This document shows positions 1-7,347 of a stretch of DNA of 64,000 nucleotides, piece after piece. Origin of the DNA: JBEKYD01 sp052148435 (GTDB lineage: Bacteria; Acidobacteriota; Terriglobia; Bryobacterales; Bryobacteraceae); assembly GCA_052148435.1 (NCBI GenBank), contig JBKQIF010000115.1, positions 74,384-138,383 on the forward strand, read 5' to 3'. A program made the translations under genes and the position numbers. The stretch's first letter is position 1, and each line of letters opens with the position of its first letter. The notes under the pieces were generated by a model. The model searched no databases. It saw nothing but the letters and a program-made list of their open reading frames with translations, and was not told the origin of the DNA.

Positions 1-100
1 GCACGTAGCCCTCGATGCCCTTAGCCTGCAACTGTGCGGCAACTGCTTTCTCGTGTTGCGCCTTCAATGTCAGTGCAAACCAATCAGGTTTATCTGGCAC
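1..100 (-). CDS. NusG/UpxY-family transcription antiterminator, N-terminal fragment (runs off the left edge)
   Basis: Read leftwards from a GTG at 98-100, the frame gives VPDKPDWFALTLKAQHEKAV and then AAQLQAKGIEGYV, which is the hallmark start of the NusG N-terminal (NGN) domain: W-[YF]-A-L-x-[LV]-K-x-x-x-E-x-x-V, then a helix, then G-[IF]-E-x-[YF]-V. The GTG is preceded by GAAGG with a 7-nt gap, which supports this start; the frame closes upstream with TGA near 180. NGN proteins bind RNA polymerase and suppress pausing. The specialised UpxY/RfaH-like members act on long exopolysaccharide operons, which fits the polysaccharide-type genes to the right. Only about 33 residues are visible, so housekeeping NusG cannot be strictly excluded, although housekeeping nusG normally sits between secE and rplK. 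Confidence 0.6.
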   Translation of the reverse strand, partial: MPDKPDWFALTLKAQHEKAVAAQLQAKGIEGYV

Positions 101-549
101 GCCCTGCCCTTCAAGGAAATTATACCCCAGGGCGCGCCGGTCTTGAACTTTCGGTCTGCTTGCATTACAACCCGCTTCTCAGGAGAGGAATCGCCGGTAG
201 CGGGCGGATTTTCATAATTGCCGCCCGGTAACGGCTGCTGTTGGCGCTCTGTCATCGGGATGCGGCAGTCGGACCTTTCCAAATGCGCCACCACGGCGGC
301 GATCCGCGGATGACTTGTTTGCCAGCCGGCACGCGTTCGCCGCGCGGGCCGGCGCTAAAGCAAAGTGTAATACCCTTTTATCTAAGACATTGCAATTTCG
401 GTAGCCGTTGCGACATCGAAACTTGCGGGGACGAACCTGCCATCCGCTTCCGGCAAATGCGCAGGCAGGTATGATGGCGACCCCGACACTGTGCCAACAA
501 CTCATACGAGAAGTCCGTGAAATGAGTTAGAATTACGACTGTCAAACCT
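101..549. other. Divergent intergenic region, no gene seen
   Basis: About 450 bases between the leftward NusG-like gene and the rightward zinc-ribbon gene. Short open frames exist on both strands but none shows family features or a ribosome site. A candidate leftward promoter lies at 367-395, which would give the NusG-like gene a leader of about 260 nt. Long leaders are usual in front of polysaccharide operons controlled by antiterminators. Confidence 0.5.
367..395 (-). promoter_or_regulatory. Candidate sigma70-type promoter for the NusG-like gene
   Basis: On the minus strand TTGCAA (390-395) and TATTAC (367-372) are separated by exactly 17 nt. Each hexamer matches consensus at 4 of 6 positions, so this is a moderate candidate only. 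Confidence 0.25.
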
Positions 550-870
550 GTGTTGTGTCCAAAGTGTAAGCTCGATCGCGCCCACCGCTCGCATCGGCGC
601 GGGTTGGTGGAACATGCTGCCAGCATCCTCGCTTTTTGCCCTTACCGCTGCGTGACGTGCAATCGACGTTTCCTGCGCTTCCGCTACGCCGGACAGTCCC
701 AGCCGGCCGGAGGCAGTACGGCCACGGAAGCGGAGATTAAGGCGACCCGCGCTGCATTTCGGTGGAGACGAAAACGCCTGGAACTGGTGCTCTACGCCAT
801 CGCCATCGTGCTTTTTCTCGTCTTCCTCTATTTCATTAGCGGCGAACGCCCCCCTTCCGGCGGGGAGTGA
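550..870 (+). CDS. Small zinc-ribbon protein with C-terminal membrane anchor
   Basis: A 106-residue protein of unknown function. It begins M-L-C-P-K-C with a second pair C-P-Y-R-C-V-T-C about 25 residues later, a CxxC...CxxC arrangement typical of a small zinc ribbon, followed by a Ser/Thr/Ala-rich linker and a hydrophobic helix near residues 80-97 (LVLYAIAIVLFLVFLYF). The predicted topology is a cytoplasmic ribbon tethered to the inner membrane. The start is GTG at 550; an in-frame stop lies just upstream. Its 3' end overlaps the convergent TPR gene by about 43 bases. I do not recognise a named family; acidobacterial genomes often carry such proteins beside exopolysaccharide genes, but that link is inference. 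Confidence 0.6.
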   Translation: MLCPKCKLDRAHRSHRRGLVEHAASILAFCPYRCVTCNRRFLRFRYAGQSQPAGGSTATEAEIKATRAAFRWRRKRLELVLYAIAIVLFLVFLYFISGERPPSGGE

Positions 871-2084
871 CCTACCGGGGCCAAGCTCACCCCCCGCAGG
901 ACGACGTATCCTTCTATCCGCGTCGTTCCCGAAGCCCGCTGGTACACCAGCGCCAGGCACACCAGGCGGCAACCCGCCGGCGTCGCAAACGTCAGTTCGC
1001 CTTCTCCTTCGTCTTCCGAGGACATACTCCGCGCCACGCTTAGCGTCCTGCGCCCGCTCGTGTCCGTGACTCGCCAGCTCAGACCCGTACCGGGCGCGAT
1101 ACCCGAGGTCCGATACCTCCACTTCAGTCCATAGTTGGTTCCTGCTCGCACCGGAACCAATTGCGCGAGCGGCTCACAACTCTCCGCTTGGGTTCCCGAA
1201 AAGGTGAGGCGCAATCCGGCATCGCTTTCCTCGCGGGCGACGGTAATGCCCTCCCCGCCCGGTAAGCGCCAGTCAAATCCGTGTGACGTAGGCGACGTGC
1301 CGAAATTGCCGTTGGTCAGCAGCGACTGCATCGCCGGATTCACCCTGCCAAACGGGATTCTGCGGGTCTCCGCCAGACTATTCCAGATCTCGATGCCGTC
1401 AGCCACCCGGTTCGTGTCGAGCAGACGGTCGCATACCGTCAGCAAAAGCGGTATATCCGATTCCCGATGTCCCTCGAGTACCTTCCGGCTGCACTGGCCG
1501 ACCAGGTCCATGCGGCCTTGATCCACCAGATAAGAAAGATAGCTCGCGCGCATGTCCGGTTTCCGGATTTCAAGGCGATCGATCAGCTTCCCGTCTTCCT
1601 CCACATTTCCGCACAACCGGAAGATCGGCAACGGATCGCCATACCCCATTGCCGCGGCCGCTTTTGCCCAAAACCAGAACCGGGCTGTATCATTGTGGCG
1701 AAAGTAATGGTTCGCAAGCGTCCATCTGGGAAGATACTCTTTGTCCTCTTCGGCGGCACGAAGCAGGCTCCGTTCGGCGCGGGAGCCCTCGCCATTTGCT
1801 TCATACTGCAGGCCTAGTTCGATCCAGGAACGGGCATCCGCGGGATTTAAGGCCACCGCCCGCTGCAGCATGGCGGTGGCTCTTACCGGGTCATCCTCGG
1901 ATAACAGAGCTGCCAGCCGAACATAATAAGCCGCCTGATCGCCCGTCAGCACCAGGGCCTTCTGCAGCCCCACCAGGGTCTCCTGCCTGGCCCAGTAGTC
2001 GGCCCATGCCAGGCGCAAAGACCAGCTTGCGGCCACCGCGAATCCTGCCAGCACGATTCCCGCCACCACGAATCGGGACTTCAC
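828..2084 (-). CDS. TPR-repeat membrane-anchored protein
   Basis: A 418-residue protein. A hydrophobic segment at about residues 5-22 (VVAGIVLAGFAVAASWSLRL) anchors it or acts as an uncleaved signal. It is followed by TPR-like helices (about 40-120, including ALNPADARSWIELGLQYEA) and a C-terminal region (about 260-410) that looks like an all-beta carbohydrate-binding-type fold (NGNFGTSP...FDWRLPGGEG). The open frame continues to 2234, but GTG at 2082-2084 is chosen because it overlaps the TGA of the upstream J-domain gene (GTGA) and has AGAGG just upstream. Translational coupling to the J-domain gene implies a shared role, probably in envelope polysaccharide assembly given the flanking polymerase and antiterminator. 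No catalytic motif is visible. Confidence 0.75.
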   Translation of the reverse strand: MKSRFVVAGIVLAGFAVAASWSLRLAWADYWARQETLVGLQKALVLTGDQAAYYVRLAALLSEDDPVRATAMLQRAVALNPADARSWIELGLQYEANGEGSRAERSLLRAAEEDKEYLPRWTLANHYFRHNDTARFWFWAKAAAAMGYGDPLPIFRLCGNVEEDGKLIDRLEIRKPDMRASYLSYLVDQGRMDLVGQCSRKVLEGHRESDIPLLLTVCDRLLDTNRVADGIEIWNSLAETRRIPFGRVNPAMQSLLTNGNFGTSPTSHGFDWRLPGGEGITVAREESDAGLRLTFSGTQAESCEPLAQLVPVRAGTNYGLKWRYRTSGIAPGTGLSWRVTDTSGRRTLSVARSMSSEDEGEGELTFATPAGCRLVCLALVYQRASGTTRIEGYVVLRGVSLAPVGHSPPEGGRSPLMK

Positions 2085-3160
2085 CAATGCCTCTGTTGCC
2101 GGATCAGCACCGCCGTGCCGGACACCAAAGCCGCTCGCGGGCCAAACGCCGTGGTCCACCAGGTTACGGTCAACTGATTCGGAGAGAGCAGGGTCAGATC
2201 CACTTCCCCCCTCGCGCCATCGTCGGAAGCCCACGAGAGGTGGGCCGATTTTCCATCCGGCGATTTGCCTTGAACGCGAAACGCCACCTCGGAAGAGATC
2301 GCTTGGTTGGGAACCTCATACTTGGCCCGATAGTTGCCCTTCAGGTTATTGTCCTCCTCCTGCAGCAGGAACTCCACGTAGGTCGCCGCGTAAAGGTTCG
2401 AATCTGCCTTTTCAGTGGCATTGCGAGAGTAGAACCAGTTGCCCGCCAGCGAAGACTCACTTGCACTTGAATCCGGGCTTGCGGATTCCGGACCTGCGGC
2501 CTCGACCGTGGCGGGCACGCGTTCCGGCGCGCTATTCGGGTTGGACGGCACAATGTCGTGTTCCCGTCTAAGGCCGGCAGGCTTTGGTTCAAACGTCGCC
2601 CCGATCGTTTCCGGATCGCGCTTCGTGGCTTCGACGACCGCTCCGGCCGATACCTCTCTCGGGTAGACTGCGCGCGGCGCGTGCGCGGGGAGGGCGCGCT
2701 TCGGCGATGACGGGCCTCTAGGTTCAGACTCATCCTGGAAGGCCGGCTTGCGATCGGGTACGGCCACCAGCAGTTCCGGACTTCCCTGCATCTCGCACCA
2801 GAGGCCTACACCAAGCATCAGCGAGCCGATCAGAATCCCGAACCAATGCCGCAGACCGAACTGCACCAGCCCGGAATCGTACTCCAGCCGAACTCCCTGC
2901 TTCATCCGCGCTGGCGGCGCCCAAACCGCGGCACCGTCTGTTGCGCCCAGGAGGCTCTCATCGTACTCGCGCCGTTTCTGGGGGTCGGCCAGGATCGCCA
3001 GGACCTCGTTCAGCCGCTTCATCTGGCACTCGGCCAGTGCCTTCAGCCGATCGTCTAGATGCCCATCCGGGTGCAGCAGGCGTGCCAGCACTTTGAAAGC
3101 CTGACGGATCTCATCGATCGACGCATCGTGCCGGATGCCGAGTTCCTCGTAATAAGTCAT
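2081..3160 (-). CDS. J-domain (DnaJ N-terminal) membrane protein
   Basis: Residues 2-65 form a J domain: YYEELGIRHDASIDEIRQAF, then the diagnostic HPD tripeptide at residues 30-32, then helix IV ending in DPQKRREYDE. J domains stimulate the ATPase of DnaK-type Hsp70s. There is no Gly/Phe region, zinc centre or DnaJ C-domain, so it is not a classical DnaJ but a membrane-localised J protein. One hydrophobic segment follows (about 108-125, FGILIGSLMLGVGLWC), then a low-complexity Pro/Ser linker and a C-terminal beta-rich domain (about 235-355). ATG at 3160 puts the J domain at the N-terminus; an in-frame ATG at 3202 would add 14 residues including CVTC but overlaps the palindromic control region. 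It is coupled to the downstream TPR gene by a 4-base overlap. Confidence 0.8.
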   Translation of the reverse strand: MTYYEELGIRHDASIDEIRQAFKVLARLLHPDGHLDDRLKALAECQMKRLNEVLAILADPQKRREYDESLLGATDGAAVWAPPARMKQGVRLEYDSGLVQFGLRHWFGILIGSLMLGVGLWCEMQGSPELLVAVPDRKPAFQDESEPRGPSSPKRALPAHAPRAVYPREVSAGAVVEATKRDPETIGATFEPKPAGLRREHDIVPSNPNSAPERVPATVEAAGPESASPDSSASESSLAGNWFYSRNATEKADSNLYAATYVEFLLQEEDNNLKGNYRAKYEVPNQAISSEVAFRVQGKSPDGKSAHLSWASDDGARGEVDLTLLSPNQLTVTWWTTAFGPRAALVSGTAVLIRQQRHW

Positions 3161-3268
3161 GCAGTTAGAAAATGTCTTGCACGTAACACATTCGTAAGAC
3201 ATTACAAGATATTAAAATCTTGTATTTTGTTTCTATCCGCTGTATATTCTAAGTCAAGGAGTGCGCAA
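3161..3268. promoter_or_regulatory. Divergent control region: promoter for the FecR gene plus two inverted repeats
   Basis: For the rightward gene, TTGTAT (3220-3225) and TATATT (3243-3248) are spaced by exactly 17 nt, with AAGGAG at 3256-3261, so the leader would be very short. A perfect 7-bp inverted repeat ACAAGAT/ATCTTGT (3204-3210 and 3217-3223) overlaps the -35. A second 7-bp inverted repeat ATGTCTT/AAGACAT (3172-3178 and 3196-3202) lies on the side of the J-domain gene. Overlap of a palindrome with a -35 suggests an operator shared by both divergent genes. No regulator for it is visible in the window. Confidence 0.5.
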
Positions 3269-4138
3269 TTGGAACACCAAATGTTGAAGACTATGATTTC
3301 CCTCATTTCAGTGGTCTGCTTGTCCGAAGTAGCGGCTGCTCCCCCATCGGCAATTGGAGTTATCAAATCTACGGGAGAGTTCCGCGTTGACGGTTCCACG
3401 ATTCGTGGCAACAGTACCGTGTTCGACGGCAGTGTCATCGAGACAACGGCGGCGCGCTCGGAAGTCCAACTGACCGGCCTCCAGATTACTCTTTCGCCGG
3501 ATTCGCGAATTAGAGTATATCGCGATCATACCGTGCTCGAGCACGGGTCCGGCTTGTTGAAGGATGTCGAGAAGCAAGTAGTCGAAGCCGAAACCCTGCG
3601 CATCGCGCCTGCAACTAAGGCTTCCATCGTGCAGGTTGAAATCGGCCCTTCAGGCGTGGAGCTTGTCGCGCGCGTCGGCTCGGCCGAAGTGCGCAACGCG
3701 TCCGGCGTCCTGGTTGCCAGTCTGCATACCGGGGTGGCGCTTGCTCTGGATCCTCAGGCCGGCGCTTCTGCCGCCGTCAAGATGACCGGCGTTGTGGTGT
3801 TTAAGAACGGGAAGTATTTCTTGACCGATGTTACCTCCAACGTCACCGTCGAATTGGAAGGTCCGGACGTCGCGAAGTTCGCAGGCAAGATGGTTGAGAT
3901 TGCCGGTTCAGTCATTCCCAGCGCCACTCCAGCGGCGCCCGCTTCCGAGCTTGTGAGCGTCGCTAACATCCGGGCGAAAGCCGCCGCCGCGGGAACTGGC
4001 GGCGTTACGGCCGCTGCCGGGGGCCTCTCCAAGGGGGCTACGATCGCGATTGTTGGCGGTGTGGGCGTGGGCGGCACCGTAATCGGACTGGAGGCCGCCG
4101 GAACATTCAGCGGCGGCACGTCCGTGAGCCGCCAGTAG
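3269..4138 (+). CDS. FecR-domain secreted/membrane protein
   Basis: A roughly 289-residue protein with an N-terminal hydrophobic signal (MISLISVVCLSEVAAAPPSA), a central FecR-like beta domain (about 20-150: DGSVIETTAARSEVQL, LSPDSRIRVY, and ELVARVGSAEVR), and a Gly/Ala-rich C-terminal membrane-spanning segment (GATIAIVGGVGVGGTVIGLE). Standalone FecR-domain proteins of this layout are common in acidobacteria next to exopolysaccharide genes; in other bacteria FecR domains sense or scaffold in the periplasm. TTG at 3269 is chosen because AAGGAG lies 7 nt upstream; ATG at 3281 is the alternative and would drop four residues. It is followed after 37 bases by the O-antigen ligase-like gene and probably shares its transcript. 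Confidence 0.7.
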   Translation: MEHQMLKTMISLISVVCLSEVAAAPPSAIGVIKSTGEFRVDGSTIRGNSTVFDGSVIETTAARSEVQLTGLQITLSPDSRIRVYRDHTVLEHGSGLLKDVEKQVVEAETLRIAPATKASIVQVEIGPSGVELVARVGSAEVRNASGVLVASLHTGVALALDPQAGASAAVKMTGVVVFKNGKYFLTDVTSNVTVELEGPDVAKFAGKMVEIAGSVIPSATPAAPASELVSVANIRAKAAAAGTGGVTAAAGGLSKGATIAIVGGVGVGGTVIGLEAAGTFSGGTSVSRQ

Positions 4139-4175
4139 GCCCGGCTTCGGGAGTCAAGGCTACTCTATCGGTTCG

Positions 4176-5459
4176 GTGTTCGTGTGGAGGCGAGGGAGTG
4201 TTTTTCACCGAATGATGCCTATCGCTCTGGCGGCGCTGTTCTTCTTCTCCATCCTGACGCTCTGGTTTCCCACTTACTGGCCTGTCGCCGTATTCCAGGT
4301 CGGAATCTTCACTTTGGCTGTCCTTACATTCTGGCAGAGCCTCGCAGGCCGCGAGGATGGACGTTCCTGGTTTCGTCCATCCGCCCTTTATCCGCTTCTC
4401 CCGCTGTCCTTCGCTGTCGTCTGGGGGCTGTTCCAATGGATAACCCGCCACACCGCGTACGCCTTCGCGACCAAAACGGCCATTGTCCAGTGGGCCACCT
4501 TCCTGGCTGTTTTCTGGGTCGGCTTCTCGCTCTTCCGGGAACCCGAAGTCCGCCGCCACTTCCGGTCCGCAATGCTCTGGTTCAGCTTCCTGGTGGCGGT
4601 CCTAGCCACTCTCCAAACGTTTACCTCCAACGGCGATGTCTTTTGGCTGTTTCCCAGTGGATACACCGATTACGTAATGGGCCCTATCCTCTACCGCAAC
4701 CATTACGCCGCCTTCATCGAGGCCGTCCTGCCCATCGCGCTCTATGAAGCCTTGCGCCGTGAACGCGATGCTCTTCTCTACTCGGGCATGGCTGCCGTCA
4801 TGTACGCCTCCGTGATCGCCTCCGCGTCCCGCGCCGGCACTGTTTTGGCCACCGCGGAAATTATCGTCGTTATCGCTGTCGGATGGATCCGTGGGCGCGC
4901 AACCGGCCGCGCTGTCGGTAACGCGCTCGTCCAAATGTCCGTTTTGTTCGCCGGGTTCACCGCAGTCGTAGGATGGGAGGCTGTCTGGACGCGTTTTTGG
5001 GCTCCCGATCCTATGGCCGTGCGCCACGAACTTGCCGTGTCTTCAATCCATATGGCCGCTACACACCCCTGGTTTGGCGTCGGTCTCGGCACGTGGTCCA
5101 CCGTCTATCCTCGCTACGCCTTGCTGGATGTTGGCGCCTTCGCCAACCAGGCACACAACGACTGGCTACAATGGGCGGCCGAGGGCGGCATCCCCTTCGG
5201 CATCATTCTCGCGACGCTCTTCTTCTGGTGCCTTCGCCCGGCGATCCGTTCCATCTGGGGGGTGGGTGTCATCGCCGTCTTCCTGCACGCGATCGTGGAC
5301 TACCCCTTCTCTCGCCCCGCACTCGGCTCCTGGCCCATCCTGATCGTCGCCATGCTGGCAGCGAAAGACCTACGCCCAGGCACGAAACGGTTTATCGTTC
5401 GGGAAGGCGACAATTCCTCGCTGCCCTCGCTCCTCTCAAGCCAGCATCCCCGAAGTTAA
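4176..5459 (+). CDS. O-antigen ligase / Wzy-type polysaccharide polymerase family membrane protein
   Basis: A roughly 427-residue, very hydrophobic protein with about 10-11 predicted membrane helices. It contains the Wzy_C/O-antigen-ligase pattern: a large periplasmic loop with HPWFGVGLGTWSTVYPRY and then NQAHNDWLQWAAEGG, matching the conserved H-P-x-x-G-x-G-x-x-x-F and H-N-x-x-L-x-x-x-x-E-x-G motifs of this superfamily. Members transfer or polymerise undecaprenyl-linked glycans on the periplasmic face. Neighbouring FecR, TPR, J-domain and antiterminator genes support a polysaccharide locus. The start is uncertain: GTG at 4176 gives the longest form, while ATG at 4212 or 4215 has AGGGAG about 13 nt upstream. 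Whether it is a polymerase or a ligase cannot be told from sequence alone. Confidence 0.85.
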   Translation: MFVWRRGSVFHRMMPIALAALFFFSILTLWFPTYWPVAVFQVGIFTLAVLTFWQSLAGREDGRSWFRPSALYPLLPLSFAVVWGLFQWITRHTAYAFATKTAIVQWATFLAVFWVGFSLFREPEVRRHFRSAMLWFSFLVAVLATLQTFTSNGDVFWLFPSGYTDYVMGPILYRNHYAAFIEAVLPIALYEALRRERDALLYSGMAAVMYASVIASASRAGTVLATAEIIVVIAVGWIRGRATGRAVGNALVQMSVLFAGFTAVVGWEAVWTRFWAPDPMAVRHELAVSSIHMAATHPWFGVGLGTWSTVYPRYALLDVGAFANQAHNDWLQWAAEGGIPFGIILATLFFWCLRPAIRSIWGVGVIAVFLHAIVDYPFSRPALGSWPILIVAMLAAKDLRPGTKRFIVREGDNSSLPSLLSSQHPRS

Positions 5460-5545
5460 TCGCCGCCAAGGCCCGCTGATAGCCTCTTCACGGCGGGTTG
5501 GCGCAGGGTCATGAAGGTGATCCCCATGCGATTCCACCGCGGACC

Positions 5546-6505
5546 CTACTCCGGTTTCCCTATGTAGTGTTGTTCGCGGTGGACATCGGCATGGTCCTCT
5601 AAGGACTCCAAGTGCGTGACGACTTCGGCGGGCATCCCCAGTTCGGCCGGCAACCGTTCCTCCAGAATCGTGGCGAGGCGGTGGGCGTCGCTGACCGATG
5701 TCAGGCGTGGGAACAACAGGTGTACTTCGATGATCTGGCGGTATCCGGTGGTTCGGAAACGTACGCCGTGGTATTGAATGGCCAGTTCCGAACAAATTGT
5801 GTCCAGCTTGTCCCGAATTCTCCGGCCGGCTTTCGGATCGGAATAGTCCAGAAGCCCGACTGCCGAACGCCAGACCAAAAGCCCTCCCGACCAGAGGATA
5901 TTCGCGGCGACCGCGATGGCCACCAGCGGATCGAATGGTCTCCAGTGCGTCAGCAGCACCAGCCCTAGTCCTCCCACAACGCCAAAGCTGGTCCAGCTAT
6001 CGGTCAACACGTGCTTGCTATTGGCTTCGAGAATAAGTGAATTGGTCCGCCGGCCGACGCGCAGGATATAGTAACCGAGACCCGCGTTGACTATTCCAGC
6101 CATCAGGATCAGCAACACGCCCGTTCCCAGGTTCTCAAGCTGTAACCCGGCGACCCACCTCCGGATCGACTCAAAGAGAATCGCGATCGCGGCCACCACG
6201 ATCATCGCTCCTTCAAATCCGGCGGAGAAGAAAGCGATCCGCTCGTAACCGTAGAGAAAATGAGAGGAAGCCGGTTTCGTGCTGAGCCGGAGACTAAAAG
6301 CGGCAAAACCCACGGCTATTACATGGATGACCGATTCGGCCGCGTCGGAAAAGATGGCAGCCGAATGGGTCATGAAGTAGGCCGTGGTTTTGCAAATCAG
6401 CATTGCCAGGCCGAAAACCAGGGAGAGACGCATGGCGAAGCGCGCATCGCGCAAATCCCGTTCTTCTCGCCGTGTTGCGGCGCTAGCCATGGCTTGCGCA
6501 GGCAC
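5546..6505 (-). CDS. Cation diffusion facilitator (CDF) family metal exporter
   Basis: A 319-residue inner-membrane antiporter with six predicted helices, expected to export divalent metals such as Zn2+, Fe2+, Co2+ or Mn2+ in exchange for protons. Helix 2 carries SDAAESVIHV (about residues 53-62), corresponding to the D-x-x-x-S/D metal site, and helix 5 carries HVLTD (HxxxD), the other half of the transport site. The C-terminal part (about 215-300) is the usual cytoplasmic ferredoxin-like dimerisation domain (YRQIIEVHLLFP), ending in a His-rich tail (HADVHREQHY) that could bind metal. Start GTG 6505 has GGGG 9 nt upstream; ATG 6490 is the alternative. It is transcribed away from the YceI gene side and convergent with the polymerase gene. 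Confidence 0.9.
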   Translation of the reverse strand: MPAQAMASAATRREERDLRDARFAMRLSLVFGLAMLICKTTAYFMTHSAAIFSDAAESVIHVIAVGFAAFSLRLSTKPASSHFLYGYERIAFFSAGFEGAMIVVAAIAILFESIRRWVAGLQLENLGTGVLLILMAGIVNAGLGYYILRVGRRTNSLILEANSKHVLTDSWTSFGVVGGLGLVLLTHWRPFDPLVAIAVAANILWSGGLLVWRSAVGLLDYSDPKAGRRIRDKLDTICSELAIQYHGVRFRTTGYRQIIEVHLLFPRLTSVSDAHRLATILEERLPAELGMPAEVVTHLESLEDHADVHREQHYIGKPE

Positions 6506-6548
6506 GCTCAGGATCCCCGGATCGGAAGTTTAGCATGTGGCACAAGTA

Positions 6549-6573
6549 GCGGTCAGCTTTCAGCGGTCAGCTT
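6549..6573 (-). repeat. AGCTGA-type dispersed repeat, copy 1
   Basis: On the minus strand it reads AAGCTGACCGCTGAAAGCTG followed by ACCGC. A related copy in the opposite orientation lies at 6728-6759, so the two bracket about 150 bases. Confidence 0.6.
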
Positions 6574-6682
6574 GAACCTTCGCGGCCGGGAGTCGGCTGC
6601 CCACGTTGTCCTCGATTAACAGTGACCGTGCGAAGTCATGCTTTTCAACGGCTCTGACTGGCATTTCGCCGCCGTGGTTCAT
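6560..6682 (-). CDS. Possible 40-residue small protein
   Basis: A short frame starts at ATG 6682 and is preceded by a full Shine-Dalgarno sequence (AAGGAGG, 11 nt upstream). It encodes a charged, soluble peptide beginning MNHGGEMPVRAVEKHDFARS and ending in VQADR, where the last codons run into the AGCTGA-type repeat. The strong ribosome site is the main argument for it; no homologous family is recognised. It could equally be a chance frame between two repeats. Confidence 0.25.
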   Translation of the reverse strand: MNHGGEMPVRAVEKHDFARSLLIEDNVGSRLPAAKVQADR

Positions 6683-6727
6683 ATAGGTGTCGTCCTCCTT
6701 CGCCTCGCCTTTGGGCCGGCTGCAAGA

Positions 6728-6759
6728 AGCTGAAAGCTGATGGCTGACCGCTGACGGCT
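6728..6759 (+). repeat. AGCTGA-type dispersed repeat, copy 2
   Basis: It reads AGCTGAAAGCTGATGGCTGA then CCGCTGACGGCT, a run of degenerate GCTGA units. It is inverted relative to the copy at 6549-6573 and lies just downstream of the YceI stop codon. Confidence 0.6.
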
Positions 6760-6765
6760 TCTTCT

Positions 6766-7347
6766 TCAGCGTACCGGCTTCCAGACGGCATGTATGGTGA
6801 TGGCTACCTTGTCGTCGACGCGCAAGAACAGGGTACTTGGATTTTTCATGCCCCACTTCTGGTAGGGAACGTTAAACTGGGTGGCCGCCTTGAACTCACC
6901 GTTGACCGGCTCGACCTGCATGGACATGGTGATTTCGTGGCCCGCGCCATGGATTTCAAAAGTGCCGTGCACCTCCACCTGGGAGACGCCTTGCGGGGAC
7001 ACTTTGCCTTGGATGCGGTCGGGGCGGAAAACAATTTCGGAATACTTGTCGCTCTCCAGAATTTCGCGGTTCATTTTGCGGTCGCGGGTGGAGTTGCCGC
7101 TATTGCCGCTTTTGGCATCCACCACCATATCGCCGCTGGCTTTGCCGCTTTCGGGGTCGAAGCGCAGATCGCCGCGCTTGATGGTAAAGGCGCCGTGCAC
7201 GGTGTGCAGCACGTCGCCCAAGGTATACTCGACCTTGGTTTGGGCCGCGTCCAGTTGCCAGGCCGTCTCCTGCGCGGCCAGAGAACCGGCGAAGAGCACT
7301 GCGAACAGTGGCAGTTGCCATCGGTAAGAGTGAAGCGGTTTGGTCAT
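6766..7347 (-). CDS. YceI-family periplasmic protein
   Basis: A 193-residue protein with a Sec signal peptide (about 1-26, ending AGSLAAQ) and a YceI lipocalin-like barrel: WQLDAAQTKVEYTLGDVLHT, then GDMVVDAKSGNSGNSTRDRK, then NREILESDKYSEIVFRPDRI, matching the family's conserved W-x-l-D-x-x-x-S/T-x-v-x-F start and the R-D-x-x-m/l-x-x-x-x-f/l-x-s-x-k/r-y-P/S motif. YceI proteins bind long-chain isoprenoids or amphiphiles in the periplasm, although many have unknown ligands. The start ATG at 7347 shares one base with the TGA of the upstream oxidoreductase gene, so the two are translationally coupled; the isoprenoid link of both families is suggestive. Confidence 0.9.
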   Translation of the reverse strand: MTKPLHSYRWQLPLFAVLFAGSLAAQETAWQLDAAQTKVEYTLGDVLHTVHGAFTIKRGDLRFDPESGKASGDMVVDAKSGNSGNSTRDRKMNREILESDKYSEIVFRPDRIQGKVSPQGVSQVEVHGTFEIHGAGHEITMSMQVEPVNGEFKAATQFNVPYQKWGMKNPSTLFLRVDDKVAITIHAVWKPVR

